NCBI GenBank assembly: GCA_040381235.1 | Contig: JBEIHS010000197.1 | Location: 1-10,486, forward strand | Direction: 5' to 3' | Origin: CAIXSC01 sp040381235 | GTDB lineage: Bacteria; Planctomycetota; Planctomycetia; Pirellulales; Pirellulaceae | DNA: 10,486 nucleotides | In this document: positions 1 through 4,800 of the stretch, in pieces | Position numbering within the stretch: the first letter of the stretch is position 1 | How the letters are laid out: every line of letters begins with the position of its first letter | The notes under the pieces: model-generated | Told to the model about the DNA's origin: nothing | The model's database searches: none | The model's input: only the letters and a program-made list of their open reading frames with translations | Made by a program: the position numbers and the translations under genes

Positions 1-204
1 GATCTCAAATCAACATACGACAGCATAGTGTTTACGAAGTCACGCTATCCAAATCGCATCAACGCTCGAAGGATACGTTCACCGTTCATGAACGGTGTCT
101 ACCAGCTTCAGTTCTATCTCATGTGGTTGATGCTGTCGCCGATCGCGTTGGTCATTCAGGCCCTTCCCCGAACGGAGACTTTTACCCGCGTAATCGTGGT
201 ATAA
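1..204 (+). CDS. C-terminal fragment of an unidentified protein (start outside window)
   Basis: Reading frame 1 is open from the first base to a TAA at 202-204, giving 67 residues of what appears to be a gene running in from the left. The fragment has a basic, polar first half and then a hydrophobic stretch (about residues 39-54, FYLMWLMLSPIALVIQ) that could be a membrane helix or buried strand. It ends in a short polar tail and RVIVV. I do not recognise a family. The internal ATG at 88 has no convincing ribosome binding site, so I read this as the 3' end of a longer gene. An open run of this length could occur by chance (a few percent), so the call is moderate. An 18-base palindrome at 80-97 lies inside it. 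Confidence 0.45.
   Translation, partial: DLKSTYDSIVFTKSRYPNRINARRIRSPFMNGVYQLQFYLMWLMLSPIALVIQALPRTETFTRVIVV
80..97. repeat. Perfect 18-bp palindrome
   Basis: CACCGTTCATGAACGGTG equals its own reverse complement. Its half-site TGAACGGT also occurs in the 16-base motif found at 1223-1238 and 4721-4736. It could be a dimeric regulator site or a member of the dispersed repeat family. It lies inside the open frame at the left edge, which argues somewhat against an operator role. Confidence 0.5.
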
Positions 205-316
205 CAAGCGATTCAACAGGAGCGGCGGGCCGCGCGGTTTCTGAAATCAATGTTGGGTATGCCGCCGTCCGGTTAACTGTGTCATTCTGCGATTCGAGAG
301 ATCGGAAAGGCAAACC

Positions 317-751
317 ATGACCCACTACAGATTGCCCTTCCCAGCCGACCCCAACTGCCGACTCACCAAACGCGGCTCCTCCTGGGATTCGACGATCTAC
401 CACTGCACGGCGACCAACACGTTCTGGATGCTGCACATGGATCGGCACGGAAACCGATTTCTGTACGCCTACCTCGTCGATGGCCCAAAGCCAATCATCG
501 AGAAATCGCAGAAGTTCCCGGTACCGGGAGACTGGACCGGCGATCCGGAAACCGTGTACGTCGCGCTCGAGACGATCCAAGACTCGCAAATATCGGCAGA
601 TGCTGTGAACCTCCCGGGAGGTCTGCGGCAGCTTGTGGATAATGGAGACCGCGTCCTCGTGACCGATTGCGATAATGCCGTGATCGGGGAAATCGTACGA
701 CAGGGCGACGACGTCCGTCTGGCCCGTCACTGCGGATTCGCCGCGTCATGA
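317..751 (+). CDS. Hypothetical protein, 144 aa, probably cytoplasmic
   Basis: I do not recognise this protein. The start is supported by a purine-rich GGAAAGG at 303-309, about 7 bases before ATG 317. The codons favour G or C in third position, as in the recognisable genes nearby. There is no signal peptide or membrane helix. Visible traits are three cysteines in the first 120 residues (C14, C30, C118), an aromatic/His patch (IYHCTATNTFWMLHMDRHG, residues 27-45), and a C-terminal part of short beta-like segments (DRVLVTDC, AVIGEIV, DDVRLARHC) that could be a small barrel; this is inference. An antisense frame of 182 codons covers the same DNA but lacks a comparable start context. The gene upstream ends at 204, so this may be a separate transcription unit. 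Confidence 0.65.
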   Translation: MTHYRLPFPADPNCRLTKRGSSWDSTIYHCTATNTFWMLHMDRHGNRFLYAYLVDGPKPIIEKSQKFPVPGDWTGDPETVYVALETIQDSQISADAVNLPGGLRQLVDNGDRVLVTDCDNAVIGEIVRQGDDVRLARHCGFAAS

Positions 752-1061
752 AGCACAGAACACCGAGGATCGCCGAAAACGCGAGAAGGTAGGCGGCACG
801 TAAGTCGGTTCGAAGGGTGGCTGGCACCTACCAAGGGTTGGTGCGAGCGTCTTTCGATTTTTGAGCCAATCGATCCAGGCACACTTCGGCGAACTCCCCG
901 AGCCGTCACTCTTACCGGCCCCGTCCTAAAACACGTTCAGGACCCTGTTGCCGCGCAGGAACTCTCCACACACTCTTAGCACGTGTTAACCGCGCCGCCT
1001 TTGACGATCGGGGAACTCGTAAGTTGCCCGGCCGTGGACGGTTACGTCAAATCGTAGTCGC

Positions 1062-1085
1062 CGGTGAATATGGCCTTCGGCCAAA
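1062..1085. repeat. 24-base REP-like element, copy 1
   Basis: Contains the core GAATATGGCCTTCGGCC. The internal inverted repeat TGGCC-TTC-GGCCA (1071-1083) can form a 5-bp hairpin with a 3-base loop. It is identical over 24 bases to the copy 67 bases downstream. This looks like a short dispersed palindromic element, not a gene part. Confidence 0.7.
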
Positions 1086-1128
1086 CGGTTCGTTACGGTC
1101 CCAATTCCTGGGGCGATGCCTCAGGCTA

Positions 1129-1152
1129 CGGTGAATATGGCCTTCGGCCAAA
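1129..1152. repeat. 24-base REP-like element, copy 2
   Basis: Exact 24-base match to 1062-1085 in the same orientation, including the hairpin TGGCC-TTC-GGCCA at 1138-1150. The sequence between the copies (43 bases) is not itself repeated, so this is a pair of separate short elements and not a simple tandem duplication of a longer block. Confidence 0.7.
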
Positions 1153-1222
1153 AGAACGCTGCGGAAATGTGCAACGTCAAAACTTAAGCGTCGGGCTATT
1201 TTTCGCGGCCCTCATTTGCAAC

Positions 1223-1238
1223 CCGTGAACGGTTACAG
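1223..1238. repeat. Dispersed 16-base motif, copy 1
   Basis: CCGTGAACGGTTACAG occurs here and identically at 4721-4736, 3.5 kb away in unrelated context. Here it sits at the 5' edge of the sigma-factor remnant, where the authentic start codon would be expected. This suggests that the repeat, or a larger element ending in it, replaced the original gene start (inference). Confidence 0.65.
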
Positions 1239-1419
1239 CGAAACAAATCGGGAAGACGAACTGATTCGCCGGGCCCAGGTCGGCGAACGGCTCGCGTTTC
1301 AGCAAATCGTCCAGCATCACTTCGATTATGCGGAGCCGATCATGGCCACGGACGCCGATCCCTCGCGGGAATCGCAGCAAGCCGAGGATGCGGGGCGAAT
1401 TCGGCGAGCGGTCGCTAGC

Positions 1420-1453
1420 TGCCAGTTGATCAACGCTGCCTGTTGATCATCGG
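1420..1453. repeat. 17-base tandem duplication in sigma-factor remnant
   Basis: Unit GCTGCCAGTTGATCAAC (1420-1436) is followed by GCTGCCTGTTGATCATC (1437-1453), with 15 of 17 positions identical. Both encode LPVD[QH]R when read in the proper frame, which is the conserved segment just ahead of sigma region 4. A 17-base insertion is not a multiple of three, so it shifts the frame. Confidence 0.75.
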
Positions 1454-1590
1454 CAGGTCATCGAGTTGCGATTCTTCGCCGACGCCAAGATTGACGACAT
1501 CGCGGCCGCGCTCGACATCCCGTTGGGAACCGTTCAGTCGCGGTTGCACAACGGACGGGAAAAACTGCGGCAACAGAAACTGAAGGAATA

Positions 1591-1890
1591 GAGGAGGATC
1601 GCCTCTTCGGCGACTGGCTCGACGGTAAATTCAACATCGAAGTCGTAGAACTCAACGACCTACAAGCCGGTGGCAAGCTGCTCACGGCCGTCTGGGCGTC
1701 CTTCGGTATGGAGTCAGACTTGAACCCCAAGCCCGACGATAGCGCCGGCAAACGCAAGGCCGAGTTGCTCAATTCATTGTCGGTGGCCGATGTCCGCGTC
1801 GCGCTGCAGCGGCTGCGCTCCGACTACGGCGACCTGGCCAGAATCGCCGCCTTGCCAGGCCAGGAAGTCCTCACGATCGGCCGCCATTAG
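1591..1890 (+). pseudogene. Start-less open frame downstream of the sigma remnant
   Basis: Right after the sigma-factor stop, a strong Shine-Dalgarno-like GAGGAGG (1591-1597) overlaps the TAG, as in translationally coupled genes, but no ATG, GTG or TTG follows at a suitable distance. The frame reads EEDRLFGDWLDGKFNIEVVE, continues through a stretch with ATG at 1708, and ends in LARIAALPGQEVLTIGRH before TAG 1888-1890. I do not recognise a family. In intact loci, ECF sigma factors are often followed by an anti-sigma or regulatory partner, so this may be the remains of one (inference). An alternative is a short real protein of 60 residues from ATG 1708, but that start lacks a ribosome binding site. 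The frame is clean, so decay is inferred mainly from the lost start and the broken neighbour. Confidence 0.35.
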
Positions 1891-1924
1891 GACACCGCAG
1901 GTTGAACCTGGGTATGGGTGCCTT

Positions 1925-1945
1925 GCGCTGGTCACTTTTCAGCGC
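1925..1945. repeat. Small inverted repeat downstream of the M28 gene
   Basis: GCGCTG (1925-1930) and CAGCGC (1940-1945) can pair around a 9-base loop, some 20 bases beyond the peptidase stop on the minus strand. There is no T-run on either side, so a terminator role is only possible. Confidence 0.3.
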
Positions 1946-1964
1946 CCACGGACAGTGGTCAGAT

Positions 1965-3047
1965 TTAAAGAAACATTCTCAGTCGCTTGGCCAGTTGGTT
2001 CACGTCCGCTCGGGTCCGGAGCGGCGGCGCGCCGAAGAGGCCGAGCAGCGGGCCGAAGGCGGCTTGGAGCGTTTCGATTTCCAAGCCTAACGACGGGTCG
2101 TCTTCCGCGCTTTCCCGGCCCGCAAAAGCGGCCGGAGCCCGCACTCCCATGTCGCGATCAAGCGCCGTACCGTCGAGTCGGGTTACCAGTTCGCAAATCA
2201 AACCATGAATCGCCGCCATCTTGTCGTAGTCCAGCCAATCGGGCGTGTCCGCTAGCTGATGGTAACGATCCGGCTCGACGCCACAGGTCAGAAATAGATA
2301 GGGAACGCCATCGGCGCGAAACGAGTGGTAATCGCTCATCGCGATCTCGGCGACGTACCGGCTGAGCGCCGCCACAATCTTGAGCGGCAATCGCCGTTCG
2401 GCAATCGCCGCCACTGCCGCTCGCACAACATCCGGCAAACCGGGATGGCTCTCCGCTCCCGTCGCGAACAACAGGCCGCCTAGCGCCGTCGATGCCGTTC
2501 CGATCTGGTCCCCGAATCGCACGGCGTGGCCAATCAAGTCCATGACGATAGCGGCATGAAAGGGACCGCGTCGTTGGTCCTCATAAAAACGAATCGACCC
2601 CATGGTGGGCGTCAAAAAATGCGGCGGTTCCTCGGCGTCGTAAAGCGCGATCACCAGGTTGCGTCGAAGCGTCCCGGGCGATGTCGCCGCCGCGACCGAT
2701 AACGCCAACGCGACGGCGGCCGCGTTGTCGTCCGCCGAATGGCCATCGATCGCACTGTCGTAGTGTGCCCCGACGATCAGTGGCGCCGCCGCTGGGTCGC
2801 GTCCCGGAACCACCCCAACCAGGTTTGCAAATTTACCATGGCCGTAGGGGAGGCTGTACGAGCTGCCCTGGTAGGGTTCCAACCGCAGCTCGGCGAGCCG
2901 CCCGAGGAGATACTGCCGAGCCCGCTGGTGGCCCGTACCTCCGACCCTCCGTCCGCAGGGTAAAGCGAGCTGCTCGACTTCGCGACGCAAGCCGGCAGAG
3001 AGCGCATGACGGTCGGCAGGCGAATCGAACGGAGAAAGGTCAAGCAT
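1965..3047 (-). CDS. M28-family zinc peptidase (aminopeptidase-like)
   Basis: This 360-residue protein carries the full set of M28 co-catalytic zinc motifs. They are HYD at 95-97 (metal His), SADDN at 104-108 (bridging Asp), DAEEP at 137-141 (catalytic Glu139 and metal Glu140), MDLIGH at 169-174 (metal Asp170) and YHQLADT at 262-268 (metal His263). SDYHSFRADGVPYLFL (238-253) matches the conserved strand-turn before the last ligand. Family members usually remove N-terminal residues from peptides; substrate cannot be read here, and glutaminyl cyclases share the fold. No signal peptide is evident, so a cytoplasmic location is likely. After the zinc domain there is an extra ~65-residue tail (from about 295), ending in QLAKRLRMFL, without a recognised domain. 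The ATG at 3047 has only a weak upstream GGGG, so the start is less certain than the family. It is the sole minus-strand gene in this half and stands alone. Confidence 0.9.
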   Translation of the reverse strand: MLDLSPFDSPADRHALSAGLRREVEQLALPCGRRVGGTGHQRARQYLLGRLAELRLEPYQGSSYSLPYGHGKFANLVGVVPGRDPAAAPLIVGAHYDSAIDGHSADDNAAAVALALSVAAATSPGTLRRNLVIALYDAEEPPHFLTPTMGSIRFYEDQRRGPFHAAIVMDLIGHAVRFGDQIGTASTALGGLLFATGAESHPGLPDVVRAAVAAIAERRLPLKIVAALSRYVAEIAMSDYHSFRADGVPYLFLTCGVEPDRYHQLADTPDWLDYDKMAAIHGLICELVTRLDGTALDRDMGVRAPAAFAGRESAEDDPSLGLEIETLQAAFGPLLGLFGAPPLRTRADVNQLAKRLRMFL

Positions 3048-3070
3048 GCGAATCGACCCCGAAAAAGGCG

Positions 3071-3086
3071 GCTTAAACCGTTAAGC
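3071..3086. repeat. Short inverted repeat upstream of the M28 gene
   Basis: GCTTAA (3071-3076) and TTAAGC (3081-3086) flank ACCG. The site lies about 24 bases upstream of the peptidase start, where an operator could sit. The nine bases ACCGTTAAG recur at 3287-3295. No regulator can be named. Confidence 0.3.
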
Positions 3087-3362
3087 TGTCGGATCTTACC
3101 AACTGCAAACTGCGCAGTCGATACAGTCGCCGCGACCGGCATGGTCCGAGTTTATGGTTTGGGGGGCGGGAAAAAAATAGGCTGAAATGTGTGACTGGTG
3201 AAGGTTGAGAGCTTGGGCCGACGATAACGGGTCATGACATCAGCTTGGTTATAGGCTGACGATCATCAGGCGACGGCTGGCAAGTCACCGTTAAGAAGCG
3301 CGCAAGCGGGGGGACCGGCGGTCTGGTGATGAGGTTGTTTCAGTACCCATTTCCGGATTAGT

Positions 3363-3367
3363 AAGGA
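3363..3367 (+). promoter_or_regulatory. Ribosome binding site of the Cys-rich gene
   Basis: AAGGA ends 8 bases before ATG 3376. It fixes the start of the cysteine-rich protein so that a standard signal peptide is produced. Confidence 0.6.
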
Positions 3368-3375
3368 CCCTTGAG

Positions 3376-3804
3376 ATGAAGAGTCGATCGATTGTGACCG
3401 CTGTTGTGGCCGCCGCCATGGTGTTGTTTGCTTCCCTGTCGAGCGCCCACGCTGGTTTGCTCGGCAGCGGCTGCGGCTGCGAGCCGAAGTGCTGCGCTCC
3501 CGAGCCGAAGTGCTGCAAGCCCGAACCGAAGTGCTGCAAGGAGCCCCGTTGCTGGAAGCTCCTCAGCTGCTTGAAGTCGTGCTGCGAGCCGAAGTGTTGC
3601 GCCCCGGAACCGAAGTGCTGCGCTCCCGAGCCGAAGTGCTGCAAGGAGCCCCGCTGCTGGAAGATCCGTTGCTGCAAGCCGACTTGCGAGCCGAAGTGCT
3701 GCGCTCCCGAGCCGAAGTGCTGCAAGGAGCCGCGCTGCGGCAAGATCCGCTGCTGCAAGCCGGTTTGCGAACCGAAGTGCGGCTGCGAAGTGCCCAAGGC
3801 CTAG
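3376..3804 (+). CDS. Secreted cysteine-rich EPKCC-repeat protein
   Basis: 142 residues. Residues 1-26 form a classical signal peptide (MKSRS, hydrophobic core 6-21, cleavage expected after AHA26). The mature part of about 116 residues contains 32 cysteines (~28%), mostly as CC pairs, with Pro, Glu and Lys making up most of the rest. It is modular: CEPKCC-(xPEPKCC)n-KEPRC-WK... starts at residues 35, 70 and 104, with a truncated last unit at 131-142. EP[K/R]C occurs twelve times. No hydrophobic core is possible, so folding must come from disulfides, metal binding or cross-linking. Exported Cys-rich repeat proteins are known from planctomycetes, whose envelopes contain disulfide-rich protein, so an envelope or matrix component is a reasonable inference; metal binding is an alternative. 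It has its own ribosome binding site and terminator and is probably monocistronic. Open frames on the other strand and in frame +2 are shadows of the repeats. Confidence 0.85.
   Translation: MKSRSIVTAVVAAAMVLFASLSSAHAGLLGSGCGCEPKCCAPEPKCCKPEPKCCKEPRCWKLLSCLKSCCEPKCCAPEPKCCAPEPKCCKEPRCWKIRCCKPTCEPKCCAPEPKCCKEPRCGKIRCCKPVCEPKCGCEVPKA
3478..3801 (+). repeat. Coding tandem repeats of the Cys-rich protein
   Basis: The DNA repeats the unit GAGCCGAAGTGCTGC with spacers CTCCC/CCCGAA, arranged as modules starting at 3478, 3583, 3685 and 3766. Copies are nearly identical even at synonymous positions, which suggests recent expansion or gene conversion. Such an array is prone to length change by slippage or recombination and to misassembly with short reads. 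Confidence 0.8.
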
Positions 3805-3879
3805 TTTTGGGTGAGTGACGCCCGCCGCGACCGCTCTGGCCAAGTCGGACGCGGCGGCGCCGAACTCGACGCCAACACC

Positions 3880-3914
3880 AAGGGCTCTCGGGAGTTTTCT
3901 CTCGAGGGCCTTTT
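3880..3914 (+). terminator. Intrinsic terminator after the Cys-rich gene
   Basis: The transcript can form a 14-bp stem between 3880-3894 and 3899-3912, with one bulged G (3884), two G-U pairs and a UUUU loop (3895-3898). A U-rich tract (TTTT CCC TTTT, 3911-3921) follows directly. It lies 75 bases after the Cys-rich stop and just ahead of the DinB-like gene, separating the two transcription units. Confidence 0.85.
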
Positions 3915-3947
3915 CCCTTTTCCGCTCCCATGCCTACGATGCCGACC

Positions 3948-3952
3948 GGAGG
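3948..3952 (+). promoter_or_regulatory. Ribosome binding site deciding the DinB-like start
   Basis: GGAGG with a 10-base gap to ATG 3963 favours this start over the upstream ATGs at 3930 and 3939. Confidence 0.55.
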
Positions 3953-3962
3953 ACCGTTCGGC

Positions 3963-4493
3963 ATGACTTTATCCGCTGATTCAAACCCGCACCCTACTCG
4001 CGCTGCGCAAGCCCTCGCCCAGATCCTGTCCGCGCGACAGTACCTGGAAACGCTGCTCGCCGATCTCGACGATCCCCTCTGGTTCGCCATGCCCGCCGGC
4101 TGCGGCACTCATATCGCTTGGCAAGTCGCCCACCTAGCTATGGCCGAATATGGCTTGTGTCTGTTTCGCCAGCGCGGCCGCGAACCGGTCGATTTGGAAC
4201 TGATGCCCGGCAGCTTCCGCAAACAGTTCCAACGCGGCAGCCAACCCCAGCCCGACCCGAACGCGAATCCCTCTCCCGACGAAATCCGCGGCGTGCTCGC
4301 CCGCGTCCACGCCCAAGTCCTCCGCGAACTGCCGACGTTCACCGACGAACAACTGTCCCAGCCAACGGAAATGCCGTACGCCGCCGAACCGACTCGGTTC
4401 GGCGCCCTGCTCTTCTGCGCCCACCACGAAATGCTCCACGCTGGCCAAATCGGCCTAATCCGGCGATTGCTGGGAAAAGCGCCGGTTAGGTAG
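3963..4493 (+). CDS. DinB-superfamily protein (putative metal-dependent)
   Basis: The protein has the four-helix DinB-like pattern. A helix with His in THIAWQVAHLAMAEY (His57 counting from this start) precedes a central Pro/Gln-rich loop and a last helix with HHEMLHAGQIGLIRRLLG (His155 and His159). A His plus HxxxH forms the metal triad of this superfamily. Members include thiol-dependent transferases and DNA-damage-inducible proteins of unclear role, so the biochemical reaction cannot be assigned. I chose ATG 3963 (176 residues) because GGAGG at 3948-3952 lies 10 bases upstream. The in-frame ATGs at 3930 and 3939 would extend it by 11 or 8 residues but fall right behind the terminator and lack a ribosome binding site. 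No signal peptide. It stands alone between two spacers. Confidence 0.8.
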   Translation: MTLSADSNPHPTRAAQALAQILSARQYLETLLADLDDPLWFAMPAGCGTHIAWQVAHLAMAEYGLCLFRQRGREPVDLELMPGSFRKQFQRGSQPQPDPNANPSPDEIRGVLARVHAQVLRELPTFTDEQLSQPTEMPYAAEPTRFGALLFCAHHEMLHAGQIGLIRRLLGKAPVR

Positions 4494-4550
4494 GAGGATG
4501 GGGTTGTTGGTTTTTGGGGGAGGCGGTGATTGGTCTTACGTTTTCGTTTT

Positions 4551-4575
4551 TCAGTTTTCAGTTTTCAGTTTTCAG
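4551..4575. repeat. TCAGTTT tandem repeat (3.6 copies)
   Basis: Three full 7-base units TCAGTTT plus TCAG, preceded by related T-rich sequence. It is a simple-sequence tract in non-coding DNA and liable to slippage. Confidence 0.75.
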
Positions 4576-4630
4576 AAGGGTGGAGGGCGCGTTTCAGGAG
4601 GGCTTTTTTTTGTAAACGGCCGCGGGATGG

Positions 4631-4710
4631 CAACCCGAAGGGCAAGCGAGGGCGGGGCAGCGCGTCACCATTGGCGGCCCTTGCTGACAGGCGAGTGCCA
4701 GGCTAGGCGA
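4631..4710. repeat. REP-like imperfect palindrome
   Basis: The left arm AAGCGAGGGC (4644-4653) can pair with GCCCTTGCT-like sequence (4677-4685), allowing one G-U pair, around a GC-rich loop. The left flank CCCGAAGGGCAAGCGAGGG resembles extragenic palindromes I associate with planctomycete genomes (recognition from memory, not verified). It produces the spurious peptide RRASEGG in one frame. Confidence 0.45.
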
Positions 4711-4720
4711 TTGTGCCACT

Positions 4721-4736
4721 CCGTGAACGGTTACAG
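4721..4736. repeat. Dispersed 16-base motif, copy 2
   Basis: CCGTGAACGGTTACAG, identical to 1223-1238 and in the same orientation. It closes a REP-like region here as well: the string AAGCGTCGGGCTA precedes copy 1, and the 4631-4710 palindrome precedes copy 2. It may therefore be the fixed end of a larger, variable repeat family. Confidence 0.65.
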
Positions 4737-4800
4737 TCTTTTGTCTTTTGATTTGGAGGATTGAGGGCGGGCTCCGTGGCCTGACTTCATTCGCTGATCT

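Larger units (their letters stand above)
752..1215. other. Repeat-rich spacer without a supported gene
   Basis: This 464-base stretch holds no frame with a credible start and composition. Its right half contains two copies of a 24-base element (1062-1085 and 1129-1152), a motif CGTGGACGGTTACG (1033-1046) resembling the 16-base repeat at 1223, and at 1185-1197 the string AAGCGTCGGGCTA, which resembles the end of a REP-like element. The left half (752-1000) shows nothing I can assign. The spacer leads directly into the damaged sigma-factor gene, which suggests that it too is decayed sequence. Confidence 0.5.
1216..1591 (+). pseudogene. Degraded ECF-type RNA polymerase sigma factor
   Basis: Two pieces of a sigma-70 family ECF protein are readable in different frames. 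Frame 1 gives the start of region 2 (REDELIRRAQVGERLAFQQIVQHH, about 1249-1320) and then part of the linker (AEDAGRIRRAVA, about 1381-1413). Frame 2 gives a complete-looking region 4.2 with its helix-turn-helix, from LPVDHRQVIELRFF (from about 1436) through IDDIAAALDIPLGTVQSRLHNGREKLR to a TAG at 1589-1591. Region 2.2-2.4 (core binding and -10 recognition, some 80 residues in intact family members) is absent, and the pieces are out of frame. Next to the break, GCTGCCAGTTGATCAAC (1420-1436) is followed directly by a 15/17 copy (1437-1453). LPVDQR and LPVDHR are encoded in two frames there. Removing one copy does not fully restore the frame, so another 1-base change is implied. The 5' end overlaps the dispersed 16-base repeat; only TTG 1216 or GTG 1225 are available as starts. 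It is very unlikely to make an active sigma factor. Confidence 0.85.
3048..3375. other. Divergent spacer between peptidase and Cys-rich genes
   Basis: These 328 bases separate two divergently transcribed genes, so promoters for both should lie here. I find no -35/-10 pair convincing enough to annotate. Visible items are the 16-base inverted repeat at 3071-3086, a GGGGGGCGGGAAAAAAAT run near 3161-3178, and a repeated ATAGGCTGA (3177-3185 and 3251-3259). No gene is supported. Confidence 0.4.
4494..4800. other. Repeat-rich spacer ahead of uvrC
   Basis: No gene is supported in these 307 bases. It holds a TCAGTTT short tandem repeat (4551-4575), a T8 run (4603-4610), a REP-like imperfect palindrome (about 4631-4710) and the dispersed 16-base motif (4721-4736). 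A GGAGG at 4755-4759 lies too far from the uvrC ATG to serve as its ribosome binding site. Promoter elements for uvrC were not identified. Confidence 0.45.

Noticed and set aside
182..730. 182-codon open frame on the minus strand
   Set aside because: It is antisense to the 317-751 gene, has no good ribosome binding site, and its residue mix is that expected from reading high-GC3 coding DNA backwards.
1965..3047. Glutaminyl-peptide cyclotransferase as the identity of the minus-strand gene
   Set aside because: It shares the fold, but the two-glutamate DAEEP motif and YHQLADT ending fit M28 peptidases better; cyclase activity cannot be fully excluded.
3489..3818. Second plus-strand frame (LRSRAEVLQ repeats) in the Cys-rich gene
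   Set aside because: Frame-shifted reading of the same repeat array; no start context and no export signal.
3291..3843. Long minus-strand frames with QHFGSGAQHFGS-type repeats
   Set aside because: They mirror the repeat codons of the Cys-rich gene, which has a signal peptide, ribosome binding site and terminator on the plus strand.
3930..4493. Longer start (ATG 3930) for the DinB-like protein
   Set aside because: It lies about 15 bases behind the terminator stem and lacks a ribosome binding site, whereas ATG 3963 has GGAGG at good spacing.
4498..4764. 88-codon plus-strand frame ahead of uvrC
   Set aside because: It runs through the TCAGTTT repeat, a T8 run and a REP-like palindrome; its peptide (FQFSVFSFQ, RRASEGG) is typical of translated repeats.
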